From NCBI GenBank assembly GCA_033297075.1, contig MU858252.1, positions 1 to 63,411 of the forward strand: 63,411 bases of DNA. The letters are read 5' to 3'. A program made the position numbers and the translations under genes. Under the pieces are notes generated by a model. That model was not told where the DNA came from and did no database searches. It saw nothing but the letters and a program-made list of their open reading frames with translations. The stretch is from Rhypophila decipiens. Its lineage: Eukaryota > Ascomycota > Sordariomycetes > Sordariales > Naviculisporaceae. Shown in pieces: positions 44,255 to 56,043 of the stretch (its first letter is position 1; the number at the start of each line of letters is the position of its first letter).

Positions 44255-47200
44255 CTATTTTAGCAAATCCCCCAAAGTGGCATCAATAAATGCCTTATCC
44301 TTCCCAAACAAGCTATCCTCGTACAAGCTGATGTCTACAAAATAATACCCGTCTCGCTTCTCATGCCTATAACCTCCGGGTCCCTTCTCCGCCAGTCTCC
44401 TCAGCACCGCTTGCATACGTCTGTGGCTCCTCAGCGCGGTCGCCTGTTCTGTGGTTAGATGAATCCTCGCGTAGGTGAGCAAAAAAGCAGCGATGCCCGC
44501 CAGAATGGGCGTTGCAAAGGATGTCCCCGATTTGTGCAGAGTCCAGCTGCTGTCGTATGAGAAGGCGGGTGGTGGCGACGGCGATGGGGCATGGTCTAGG
44601 AGATGGACTGGCCAGGCACCCCGCACCGACTCACCAACCGTTGCTAGGTTGATGTCCTCGGCTACTGGTGTCGGGCTGAATGAGGAGCGATTACCGCTCG
44701 TGTCGGTCGAGTGAACGGCAATGACGGTTGGTTCTCTGGCCGGGAAAGAACGACCCAACCTGCCGCCATTGTTGGATGCTGCGGCAAAAAGGAGGACATC
44801 CCGTGAATAAGCGTGTTTAAGCGATGCCTCGAGCTCCTTGTAGGACGGGGCTGAGCTAGTAGGGAATCCAAATGACATGGTTATAATGTCGACTTTCCAC
44901 ACGTCGACGGCGTGGAGGATGGCCTTTGCGATGGCCGATGGCGAGGGTGGTGTGTTGCTGTCGGCGATTTTGGCAACGTGGACGTGCGAGTCGGGAGCGT
45001 AATCAAGAAGGACGCTCGTGACAAACGTGCCGTGGCCGATGCGGTCGTGCACTGCCTTGGGGCGGCCTTCATCTAACAGGTTGTATTTGCTTCGTATTCC
45101 TTTGTGTCTGTCTGCTATGTCTGGGTGATTGAGATCGAGACCCGAATCCAGGATGGCGACCTTTACAGGGGGCAGCGCGGTAAAGTCGTTCTCGAAAGGG
45201 ATAAACTTTTCGTACACTGCTTGGTACTGCGCCTTCCATTTTCGGTAACTCGTTTGTCTGCGGCCAAGTATCAGTCAGCGTAAGTAAAGGCATGAGACTT
45301 ATGCAGATTCAAGACAGCTGTGAGCTTACGACTGTGGAGTTTGATATGCCGAGGGAACCTCGTCGTCAAACAGCCTCGGGGCGCTGTACTCATCATAGGG
45401 TTGTACGATATTTGAAGATGATGGGATCGGAAGGTAAGTAAATGGCGACGATGGTTCCAGTACCGGAGATGGGCCCCTGGAGGTTCGTGTAGAGAAAGGT
45501 AGGTGTAATTGGTCCAGTGTTAGCATCGTTGGTGGGTTAGGAGGAGCGGGAGCTTTAGCTACGGCCTGGTCCCAGTTGGAAAAATCAATGCTCTGTGCAA
45601 ATCGGTCAAGATCATCAATGGGGATGGAACTGTAAGCCTGGCTCAGTTCTGTCTCCAAGGGAAGCACTACTTGGCTGTATATCTTGGAGCTGAGGGTGTC
45701 ATGGTCAAGTTTCATTCCATCCTCGTTTTCCCACACAGTCGGGTCCAGACATCTGTCAATGGCGTAATGAAACTGCGAGTTTTCGGGAATTTCGCGCTTA
45801 CAGGCCTGGAATACGACAAGTGCGTCGATATATCGTAGAGCCCCGGACGACCGGTCCGTGTCAGCATGGTCGTCCCCGAACCTCTTGACCAGGAATTCAA
45901 AGGGGGTCATGAAATACACTTCCATGAGCATGATGGCCAGAGTGACTAGATTTGGGCACTGATGTTGCACAAAATCGTCTGGATCAAGGTCGTCAGGATC
46001 AAAATCGTCAGGGTCCAGATCATCGCTGCCGCCGTCGTCGTGATCATGGTTTCCGTTGACTAGGCCTGGCCCAGGGTCTGCTATTGGTATATGAATAAAA
46101 GGGCGAAGAGGGATAGCAGACGTAGCCGTGCGAAAGAAAAAGATGTTGGAAGAGCCCCAAGCCGGCGGCAACCAGTTTGTATCTTGGAGATGAAGAACAG
46201 TGTAGCTCAAAATAACGGCAAGAATGCGTCTGGTCCTCTCAGTAAAAGTCCGTGATCCCTCGCCAAGGAGCTGGCGCAGTGAAACTGGATCTTTTGTTTT
46301 GTCGAGATCCAAGTCATCTCTGACAGACTGTAGCTTGAACAGTTGGTTCCTGGCCACCTTGAGCTCAAGCCGGTAGGCTGCCATGGTGCGCATCTTGGTC
46401 ATTGGCTCACACAAACGTTTGACCTTCATGGGCCGCGGTTGAGGCTTTCTTGACTTCTGCGATGCTTCGTCTCCCAATGACCATTGTACCGTGGTAGCTC
46501 TTACGGACCGGATCCGAGCGGGTTGGAGGTCTTGGCCGTTGGAGAGCAGCATGCGAAAGTAAACATCATTGTCGGGCTCGTCATCGCTTTTGTCCGACGA
46601 GGATGGGCGATAGGTTCCCAGACCGAGCCGGGCACACAGCTCATGGGAAGGGTTGCAAACGCATTCTTTGCAAGCCAAGAGGGCATCAAAGATTGACTGG
46701 GCTGCTTCGCATACCGCATACGAAGGTTCTCTTGCCTTCCTCATGGGGGCGAGGTCGTTTGCCAAACGAGCAGACGCCTCTTCGGTATAAGAACTCCTGA
46801 TCTCGTCCTCAAGGGCAGAGAGCGTGGCAATGAAACCATCTCGCTGTCCCGCGTCCCCAAAGTTCAACAATGTGCCAAGGAATGCCAGTTTTGCATCAGG
46901 TGCAGACGATGTTCCGACTTCCTCCCAGGAACTAGTCAGGTCGCGGAGTCTGTGACCTGCTGGTGTCTCGGTGTCCAGAAGTGTGCTGCATGTCAAGACC
47001 GATTCAAGGTGACGGGCTATTCTAGAGACGACGTCATTCCGTCCAGGTCCCGAGCAGATATAGCTGGAGTGAGCGCGGATCATGGCACAGTAGGCGGTAA
47101 GGTCGGCGTAGAAAATCTTGAGCTCGACATCGTGTTGTTGAGTTCTCTGAAACTTGGCCATCTCCTGCAGCGTTCCGAGAGAAGAAAACACCACCTGAGG

Positions 47201-47305
47201 GTCTACCCATTCTCGATTTGAACCATCGACCTCTGTTGAGGGACCCATTCTCGGCTGGTGAGTTGGAAATAATGAGTGACACCTCTCTGTTATTGAGCAT
47301 GGCAA
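44255..47305 (-). CDS. DUF7580-like helical domain fused to subtilisin-like (S8) protease
   Basis: Two exons, 47305-45330 and 45257-44255, joined in phase across a 72-bp GTAAGC...CCGCAG intron: 992 aa. The first 400 residues are helical, Cys-poor and lack a signal peptide. They lead into the segment TERTRRILAVILSYTVLHLQDTNWLPPAW and LVTLAIMLMEVYFMTPFEF, typical of the fungal DUF7580 (kinase-like remnant) domain. The second exon is a complete S8 catalytic domain: VAILDSGLDLNHPD (Asp), IGHGTFVTSVLL (His), ASNNGG (oxyanion Asn) and SGTSFATP (Ser). A cytosolic subtilase attached to a STAND-associated helical domain suggests a recognition-triggered protease, not a digestive one (inference). Head-to-head with the AcuF-type gene at 47642. 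Confidence 0.83.
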
Positions 47306-47641
47306 ACTTCAGCTGACCGAGAGATCCATCTTGTCCCGGGTGCGGGGTATTCCTCGCAGACAAGATGTTCTTTGATGCTCTTTCCTCTGCCAAGCTCAGC
47401 TGAGCATGAAATGATACGGTACACGGGGTGTAAATCCCCCCCAGGCCCAATCAGAGAAAAGGCTTTATCATCACGCAGTCTGTATGATTACACAAGTGGT
47501 ATTTTCCCCGGCTAGTTTCGGGGGCCCACACTCTCCATTCCGAGTGGACATGTCGTGCAGCGGGGTCGACCGCAGCTTCTCTACAGTCCTTGACCTCTCC
47601 CCGGTCAGGACTGCAGTAACAACTCCTCACATATCATCAAA
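47306..47641. promoter_or_regulatory. shared divergent promoter, subtilisin fusion / AcuF-type gene
   Basis: 336 bp between the two start codons. The spacing and orientation suggest co-regulation. No specific operator recognised. Confidence 0.5.
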
Positions 47642-50640
47642 ATGGAGACAACAGACTCTGGGGTTCACAACCACAACCAGCCCTCCCCGGCGACCATAGC
47701 TGGCCGGGCCACAAAATCTCTACAGTCCTTTCAATCATGTCTCAATCGCGCAGCATTGGTACACGCTCGCGAGCTTTCCCTGGTGGAAAACCAAGCCGCG
47801 AGATTTTCTCTCTGGGTCGCCAACAGCATGGTCTTTTCCAAGGGCCGAGCTTCGATGGACTATCGGCTTCGCGAGGCTCCCGATGTCCAAGATGTGGTCA
47901 TAGGGCTGTTGGAGGCTCTCGGTCATCGAGTGCAACGATGCACAGATCTGTTGGCCGCCCAAGCGGATCGCACCGACCCTCCCCCATCTGTCAGGGACAC
48001 ATTCGCGCAAGCGCTAGAGGGAATTTCCAACAGCGTTCAACTGCTGTTCAGATTTTCGAACACGGTGCGGAAGGCAAGCAAGGCCGTTCACAACCGGAAG
48101 GTTGACGACGGGTTCCGAATTCGTGACGACGAAGGAAATGACATCGAGTCACACTTGCGGCAAATGTTTGCCAACTACATCCTCGATCGATATCCGGGAG
48201 CCAGTGATATACTCCATGAACGGCTTGTTTCAACAATGCTTCTACGGAGGAAGCGAATACTGTACCGCAAGAGCCGGTACGGAACCGTCACCCAGCCCAG
48301 TCAGCAGCCGCCGTTAGAATTACGCCGTCATGATGTTGCGCCTGCCGCGGCAGTTCCACCAGAAATGAACGCCATGAGAGCTCCAGTCACTATCGATTTT
48401 GAACCTAATGATTTGAATACCACTCCCGAGTCTGTGGTCCGGACTGCAACCACATTGTCCCCCGAGAATTTTCACAAGGCGTCGACTCCGTCAGTTATGT
48501 CCGTCGCCAAAACCGTGCCCTTGACCCAACATGAGGAAATAGTGTTCCCTCCCGCCCCGTTTGCCAAACAGCTGCAGCAATACAAGATTTGGCATTGGGA
48601 GGTGAAGGACAGACGTCGGAAAAGAGACATGGCTTTTGCTGGATTTGGTCATGGGCCGCCTACAGACATCTATTCCAACTGGATCCCATACGCCGCGAGG
48701 TACCACCAAGACCTCGAGAACTCAGTTTGGGAGCGATTTTACCAGGGCGCGGAAAGCTTTTCCTGTCCTTTCTGCTTTTGTACGCTCTCATCGGAGGATA
48801 CGACGCAGGAGGAAAAATGGAGGTGAGATTAGTGACTCTCCTGCTCTGGGTAGAAGTGGCTATGAAAAATAACCAAAGTCTTCTGCTGTTGTATAGGTCT
48901 CATGTCCTCGGCGACCTCGACCCCTATGTCTGCCTATTCGAGAACTGCGGTATGGAGCATGAGCTCTATAGCCATAGCCACGCATGGTTGGACCACATCC
49001 GTGGCCATGCTCTGCGATGGAGGTGCTCTTCGAAATCACACCAAGAGGACTTTATCGCAGCAACCAAGGATGAATATCTGAACCACATGGACTTATCGCA
49101 TAAAGGAAAGTTCACCACATCTCAGCTCGCCGTTTTGGGCCAAAGAAATGCCCGTCTGATTGGTCCATTGTTTGAGTCATGTCCTCTGTGCGGCATGGTT
49201 CCTGACCTTGACACTGGGCCGATGGAAGACCACGTGGTGGGCCACTTGAGAAAAATAGCCATACACTCCCTACCCAAATTTCATTTGGATGCAAACGAGG
49301 TTGACGAGCCTGTGGACCCCCAACGACAACGTGCGCCCAGCTATTACTCGGAACCACGCAGCAGGAGTGACATTATAGATGATGACGATGATGGGAATGC
49401 CGCGCTTGATGTCCCGTTGATCGAAGATGCAGCAAACGATGCAGTGAGACCCGAGTCCGTAGAGGACATGGAAGAGGTTCCTTTGATTGCACAGCAGACC
49501 ACAGGCTCTCAAATGCGAATGTTGCAATGGGGATTCGTCCCTGGGATTTTTACACCGCAAATGGACCCTGATTCAGACACTCAGTCCATAGTCGACAGAG
49601 AAATCGGTTCCAGGTCAGATGTTCAGTCAACGCCCGCTCCGGAACAACTTGACTTTATTGAAGATATTCAATCAACAACGGCCCCCGATATCCTGAGGAT
49701 GGACCCGAATTGCGCGGTTTGCGATGAGCCAGCAGTACAGTGTTGTGATTGTGAAGCCACTGGTTTGACTGTCGCACGGGCTACGGCGGAAAGAAAGGTC
49801 TTTTCAAGAATCCAAGATCGCGTCCGTGCATGGGTTCGGGGGCATGCTGAGGAAATTATGAAGAACAAGTTTGAAAGACCAGAACTTCGCGAGTTTGCGC
49901 TTCAAACCTTGGCCAAGTCCTACCGGGACGCCGAAAACGCCTCAATGGACACCCTTCCGCACTGGACGGACACCTACAGTGGCAACAGTCAGTATGTATA
50001 TCTGGCGCCAGATATTATATGCGATAGGGCATGCATTCGAAGAGAAGCTCAAGGAGCTGCGGATGAGAGAAGTCGTCATCCGCACCTGTCTGAGAGCCCT
50101 GACAAAGGACCCATACTGCCTGACAGACCGGATGATGATATGCAACAAGATCATCCCGTCGCCGAGGCATACCGTGCAGTCCTAGACCACCTTTTCTCGC
50201 TCCCTAAACTAGCATGTCCCGACGACGACCATCCCACCATGAACTTAGCATTTCCACCTATCCCACTAGCGGATTTTAAGGACGCCTACGGGAGCGACAC
50301 GTCGTCGCCACGAAGTGTTGTAGCCGACGGCGTTTATGACCAAGTGAATGAGCAGTGCGGAATAGGAGACTCAATGAAGGACACCGCGACACCACCACAA
50401 GGGGAATACTACCGGCCCGGGCCCAAGAGGTGGAAACAGTCGCTTGTCGAATTCGGACCACGTAAGGGGCAGCCAATCAGTGTTCCTACCTACAGCTACC
50501 ATGGTACCACAGAGTTGGAACAAGATAACGAAGAACGGAATCAAGAACAAGAATGTGGGTCACAAAGCGACGGCCGCGAGGAAGAAGCAACCTCATCCAA
50601 CAACAGACAAGGGCGAAACCGTATCTACTCAGTAGACTAG
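47642..50640 (+). CDS. AcuF-type C2H2 zinc-finger protein with helical N-terminus
   Basis: Two exons, 47642-48822 and 48897-50640, in phase, 974 aa. The N-terminal helical domain (ATKSLQSFQSCLNRAALVHARELSLVEN) is the usual opening of fungal proteins annotated as oxidoreductase-AcuF-like C2H2 zinc-finger proteins. The finger block follows: FSCPFCFCTL, PYVCLFENC with paired His, and CPLCGMVPDLDTGPMEDHVVGHLRKIAIHSLP. These proteins often sit beside NLR-like or STAND genes; their biochemical role is not established. The C-terminal 300 residues are acidic and disordered, and a Cys-rich patch (CAVCDEPAVQCCDCEA) resembles a degenerate B-box or MYND-like site. An overlapping frame at 49871-50185 also looks protein-like, so the 3' end may be spliced differently. 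Confidence 0.75.
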
Positions 50641-51213
50641 AGATGGAAGAAGCTTGTTGGTGTTGAAAGAAGTACAAACCGGGCTCTGGTCGGTCCCACA
50701 GTCGCTCACTGGACCCAGTTTGCAACAGTCCAGTTTCCTCCATCCTGAGTTTATACGGTAGACGGCGTATGCAGATAGGCAACCGGCCGTTGACAGTTGA
50801 GGAAATATTCCCGGAAACGCTGTTGAGGGGCTTACTGACACCAATACCAAGACTTTCGGTATATGGAAATGGGGTTTGGGTGGTCAGGCTGTAATATTTG
50901 ATCGGATTTGGGTTAGTACTGGATCAGCATCTCAAATCCACCAATAGTTCAACAAAGACATAAGCAGTCGGGGTTACGTCAGACGGGTTTGTAAGTACAT
51001 TAGCTTACCCACCCTATAATAGTGGCTTTGGACACTGACAGAGCCGCCAGTTGACGGTATCTTCTCGAACACTTAAGACTTTGGTTCTTATAGTTTGTTC
51101 AACTGTCCGGCGACGCGATCAAACTACCTTTGAGGCTCGATAGAACCTCAAATCCCTTAAACCAACCCTCAAAGCACCAAAGAAAAAGAAACAAACCGAC
51201 AACTCAATCAAAC
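50641..51213. other. intergenic, no gene seen
   Basis: Spacer between the AcuF-type gene and the small secreted protein gene. A CAAAG/AAAGAAACAAACC leader lies directly before 51214. Confidence 0.4.
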
Positions 51214-51613
51214 ATGTATCTCCGACTATCTCTCAACCTCCTAGCCACGTTGACCTCCATGCCGATGGTGTTCAGTTTCCCCCTCAGCGAGCTGGAACAA
51301 ATCAGGACACTCAACGAGCGACAGGGAACACCAATGCCTTGGATCCTCAACGGGACCTGCATAGTCTCGACAAACATTTGCACCGTCGACTGGTGGCTCT
51401 CGAACCCGCCCACTACCGCAAACTACGTCTGTGGGAGATACATCGCCCCAGGGACTATCACAACTAACCCGAACAAGGCCTGCCCTTCTGATGGACATGT
51501 ATGTGTTTATTTTCCTTTCCTTTCCTCATTCTTTGTTCTGTCACGGACCAAACCCTTCTACGGACCATATTTCCATACAGACTAAAGTACCGAAGTGGAT
51601 GACGTGTACTTGA
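51214..51613 (+). CDS. Small secreted Cys-containing protein (effector-like)
   Basis: Exon 1 51214-51498 and exon 2 51581-51613 (82-bp GTATGT...ATACAG intron, phase 0) give 105 aa. The signal peptide (MYLRLSLNLLATLTSMPMVFS) is followed by a pro-like stretch ending NERQ and a compact domain with five Cys (GTCIVSTNIC, YVCGRY, KACPSDGH, WMTCT). An odd cysteine number is unusual for a disulfide-rich protein and may mean that one exon border is wrong. No homolog recognised; function unknown. Confidence 0.6.
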
Positions 51614-51948
51614 CTGACAGTAACGTTAGTTTTGTTCGACAACGTTAATGGGTTTTTCTGGGAATACGGTCTGCGTCTGAAACTATGAGTTTTCTTGTAT
51701 CAAGAACGTGAGAGGAAATAGCAGAGCACAAACCTTTCCATGTTCCGACCTGCTCCTCTATATCACTAGTTTGCAAACAACATGAAGCCGTCTCGGGATG
51801 ATGACTGGATGAGTTGGATGGATCAAACAAAACCGCACAAATGGGACATCTCGGCTATCAATCAACAAGACAAGGGCGGTTGTGTTCTAGAACAGTACTG
51901 GTCTCATTGCATTTTCGCGTCCCGATTACCATTATATCCGACTTTATA

Positions 51949-54083
51949 TCAACTGCTGCCCTTCCCCTTGCTTCTGCTCCTTCTTTCCCCTCCCCGACCC
52001 GCGGAACCCGGCTTTCTTCCTCGCCATCTACCGTGCTTACGGTGGAATGCCTTTGTGTGCTGCGCCAAATCTTGCCCCACAATATCGTCCAGCAGTTCGT
52101 CGGTGGGAGTGTACACATGGGGCTGCTCCAGCCCCAGAAAGCTCGCTGCGGCAAGAATCGCAAAGAACAGGCTAGAGGCAGTGGCAATGTAGCTGGCGAG
52201 GGAGATCGCATTGGCCACATCCTGCAGCAGCATGCCATAGATTACGCCGACAGCAATGCTCATGGGGATGGTCAAGAGAGCCAAGGTGACCAGGAACCTG
52301 ATTCAGTTAGTTAGTTGGGGTTTGATCTAGTCTTTGCCGGCTTGACCGGGACACTCACGAACCTCTGGTTCAGCAGATCAGTAAACTCAAACATTAATAG
52401 CACTTCGGGTTCCTTGTCTTGACCTCTCTTTGCGTCTTTTTGCTTTGTTCGCGCCTCTCGTACTAGTTGGCGTACCATTCGCCCGAAAGTGGCCCCGTGG
52501 GGAGGATGCTCCAGCAGGTGTCTGAAATCAGATGCGAAGAAGGAGGAAGTCGAGGTGGCCCCGTTCTCGGCAGACCCGCCGACGAGCTCAGCCTTGTTGA
52601 GCAGCTTGTAGCTGTTACGGCGGCTGTCGTAGGACCAGATCAGCACGTATATCATGCCGATATCGTGGGCCCACGCGTAGGGTCGAAAGATCCAGCCGCG
52701 GTGCAGGTTGAGATACTCGGTGCGCAGACAGCCCAGGAGCTGCTGGTTGTTCCACTTTAGATCCATATCGTACGGCCTTGGGATGAGAACGGGGTTCTTG
52801 TGGGAAAACATGAAGAACCAGGTTGGGCTGTAGAAAGAGAGTGGGTTAGCAGATCCATTCGAACTGCAAAGCGGATGAGAAGCAAGCAGCCCAACTTACT
52901 GTTTATACTTGGACTTTGGCCGTAGCACTTTAATCATGTCCACTCGCAGCCCACCTCCTCGTTTTCGCACAGGCTCCTCCGTCTCCACCTGTCGTATCCT
53001 CCGGGAAGAACTGGCATCTGCATCTCGGTCCCGTTCCAAGACCTGCCGGTCCTGGAATTGCAAGACATGCCGGTCCCGTTCCAAGGCCTGCCGGTCCCGT
53101 AACTGCCGTTCCAAGACATCCCGGTCCTGATACTGCTCTGGTTGGCCCTGTCGCCCTGGAACCCGATGTCCACTTTGTCGTTGTGGTGGTTGGGCGTGCA
53201 CCACCGTATGCTGGGGCGGTACCGCTGGTGTCATCGGCATGTGGAAGGCCTCATGTCGGACGGGCGCTGGGGCCGGGGGCGGATTCGGTACACTTCGCAC
53301 GGGCTCGGGGGATCGACGAATCCCAATCTCGGGCCTGTCGTGCGGATATGCTGTAGCCTCTCTTTCATGGTGAGCTCTGCGCGAAGAAGGTGGAGGCGGA
53401 CGCTCCGCTATTATCACAGGCCGCACAGGCTCGGGTGGGGGTGGTGGCCGCTCCATGTCTGCTACATGTATTCGGACATCATGATCAATGTCAACCCGAC
53501 TATGCCCTCCTCCGCCACTGCTTGATCTCGGTCCAGCATCTACAATGCGCACGCCGCGATCCCCATCCCCTCTTGGTGGGTTGCCACCGGTCATGAAAAC
53601 AGCCCCGCCATCTCCCCTCGGAGGCGGGCTCGGGCCTCTCCTCCTTATACGTATAGACCCATCACCAGACGAGTTATCATCATCATCATCACTACTACTA
53701 GTAAACGGATCCTCCTCGCTGCCGTAGCCGAAGGACCCACTATCCGTTGGAAAATACCTCCGCGGCGGCAACCCAGTCGTGTCGACGCTCGGCACAGTTG
53801 CCGAAGACCTCGCCGACGACCTTCTCGCTTCAACTTGGCGAATCACCTTGTTGCGCTGTTACTGCTGGCGCCAGACGTCGCGCCCGCGGCCATTTGCGCC
53901 GTAATCTCGCAGGACGCTCTTGATGACTGCCGTCGACGGGAATGGCGAGCGGACCTGGCGCACATCTATGGTAGATGCGGACTGCCGCGCACGGGAAATG
54001 TTGTACAGCGGAGTGTTGCGGCGACGTCGACGTTGAATCTGAAAGTTGTCGTCGTCTTCCTCTCTGAAGTTGGCGGCGAACAT
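51949..54083 (-). CDS. Hypothetical two-TM membrane protein with Pro/Arg-rich disordered N-terminus; in-frame TAA
   Basis: Exons 54083-52900, 52827-52363 and 52297-51949 are in phase and would give about 665 residues, but the first exon has TAA at 53859-53861 (WRQQ, stop, QRNKVIRQVEARR). The first half is disordered and rich in Pro, Arg, Asp and Ser, with DRQVLERDRD-type repeats (about 53030-53130). Then comes PTWFFMFSHKNPVLIPRPYDMDLKWNNQQLLGCLRTEYLNLHRGWIFRPYAWAHDIG, and at the C-terminus two membrane helices (LVTLALLTIPMSIAVGVIYGML and SYIATASSLFFAILAAASFLG). This is a fungal protein pattern I recognise only as hypothetical. The last donor is non-standard (GTTCGT). Start may instead lie downstream of the stop. 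Confidence 0.6.
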
Positions 54084-54201
54084 GGTGTTTAAGCCGAAGG
54101 AGTGAATTGGATGGGTTGACCGAGTTACGAAAAGGGTAGGCCTTTTGAGGGGTAAAAGACGCCGCCAAGATTTCGGAAGCTGTGAGGAAAGAAACAGAAA
54201 G

Positions 54202-54521
54202 TGTTGCAATATAGACTCAGCTAGTCTTGGTGCGATTAACGTTTTACCGGATGACAGGTTATGAGCCCGGGTGGCGCGTTTGGTAACCGCTACACTCTTC
54301 TAAACTGCTATAGAGCTTATAAGCCCGGCGGAAGCGCAAGAGGTAGTGTGTTCGATCCAATCCGCAACCGAAAGAAAAAGACCTCCAGAACCGGCCACTA
54401 AGACTACAAAGTTGTATTCATACACATAGAACCTATAGAGCTCCAAGACTATTGAGCCCGGGGGAGTGTTGCAATATAGACTCAGCTAGTCTTGGTGCGA
54501 TTAACGTTTTACCGGATGACA
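54202..54521. mobile_element. TRIM-type LTR mini-retroelement, 320 bp, 5-bp target duplication
   Basis: Two identical 55-bp direct repeats (54202-54256 and 54467-54521) begin TGTTGCAATATAG and end CCGGATGACA, the TG...CA rule of LTRs. GAAAG flanks both sides (54197-54201 and 54522-54526) as a target-site duplication. A purine-rich GGGGGAG lies directly before the right repeat, like a polypurine tract. The 210-bp interior has no ORF but carries tRNA-like boxes (GTGGCGCGTTTGGTAACCG and GTTCGATCC). Identical terminal repeats point to a recent insertion. Confidence 0.85.
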
Positions 54522-56043
54522 GAAAGTTGGTCCGATGTTAGCGGTCTGCAGACAGTCTGCAGTCAATGTGTGACCCCAACAAGGCTCTACATTCGGCGTT
54601 CTCAGACTATCTAGCTCCCAATGCCGGCGAGGGGGTGTGTTTCGATATCTGCAAGTATCGAGCAAATATGCAGCCATAGGCCGCATCTGTCGCAGCTGAA
54701 ATCTGTCTTGCGTACCTTTATTTGACATGCATCCATTCGGACCACTAAGATTTGCCAAATAGAGGTGTGGTCAGCTTGGTGTGGCACCAAAGCAGCAGTA
54801 GGGGTTCAGGGATGACTTCAGGGTGCAGAATTTTCGAGCAACTTTCATTGCTTTCAATCCATCAAGGTCTTTTGAGAGTGTCCTGATCTGAATAGGTAGC
54901 TTCAACGCGATTGTTAATACATTCTCCAAGTGTGCCCCAGCAGGGATTCAACGGGCATCATTTTGCGAGTTATCTTTGCGTCGTTGGCATGGGCCACGCA
55001 AAAGCCTGTGTACCCAGTAGTGTGTTGGTTGCAAGAATTCAATAGTCTTTCTACAAGGACATCGCACCACCCCCTTTCGTGCCCTCCGTGGCCGAGTCGT
55101 ATCCTCACACGTCGACTTTTTGGACGTGATAGTGACGGGGAAGGCCACTGTTTGGAGATTATCAACGGTCTGTCCGTAAGTATGATCGTGACGAACTGTA
55201 TAAACCGCATTCGTCCAACTTACCACCGATCGCCTAGTTGGTTGCATGTACGCTGCGCCAGGGAGGCGCTGCGAAAGCTTACCGCACGTGGGTGGGATTC
55301 TATCGTCCCAGCATCGTCTGTTACTTGGAACACCACAATGAACAGGACAACTACTTTGTTTTGCAGACTGGTGGAATTAATTCCGTCTGAAGGATCTACG
55401 GAGCAAAGACCCTTGCACATTGCGGTGGTTGTCACCTCACCACGTGAGTCTAAGGTGAAGCTCACCAGCATCTCAAAGGGGATCAGGTGCAGCGGTAAGA
55501 CTTTAGCTTCGGCTTTTCGAGTACCTAAGGGGACATAACCTTCATTGTGATACCTTCCAGCGAGCTATTACCGCGTGAACCAAACGTTTAGTGTTCGGTG
55601 CTAAGTTTGTAGAATGCGGATGTGGCGAACATGAAGACCTACCAATAATTCCCAGATAGCTCGCGTGACGACATATCAACAACTTGTGAATTGTGGGCTT
55701 GCGGTTGCACAACACCGGAGATATCTGTCAGGTGGTGTATTTCTCAAACAGGATCAAGTTATTGCCAATGTTTACCAGATAATTAGGGCGGTGACACATC
55801 GACAACCGCCCTACCTAGCCCCTTCAAGATGCCCGCAGCTCCGGGCACGTCTACGGTGTACTGCCAATAACGAGGCTGTATGCCGGTGGAACATTGAGTG
55901 GAGAGCTTCGAGTTCCCAGGTATATAACCCCATGCCGTCGCCCATCGGGATGAACTGAATATCTTAACTCTTCATCGTGTTCCATCTACACCAGTCTCAC
56001 TCGCACTCAACCACTTTCGTCACTTTCCTCAAATCTTGCCAAT
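54522..56043. other. 1.5-kb intergenic with a gene relic
   Basis: Apart from the relic at 54898-54943 no gene is recognised; the 202-codon ORF at 54930-55538 has no protein-like character. Confidence 0.45.
54898..54943 (+). pseudogene. Relic fragment of the secreted protein gene at 56044
   Basis: AGCTTCAACGCGATTG, then AATACATTCTCCAAGTGTGC and CCCAGCAGGG, closely follow the third exon of the 56044-56757 gene (AGCTTCAACGCGATTG, AATACATTCTACAAGTGTGC, CCCAGCGGCG), with about 10 bases missing between the two blocks. No other exon is recognisable nearby. Confidence 0.7.

Noticed and set aside
54257..54420. Functional tRNA inside the TRIM element
   Set aside because: A- and B-box-like sequences are present but no acceptor stem or proper anticodon arm could be folded.
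54930..55538. 202-codon plus-strand ORF as a gene
   Set aside because: No domain, no signal, irregular composition, and it overlaps the gene relic and several minus ORFs of similar length.
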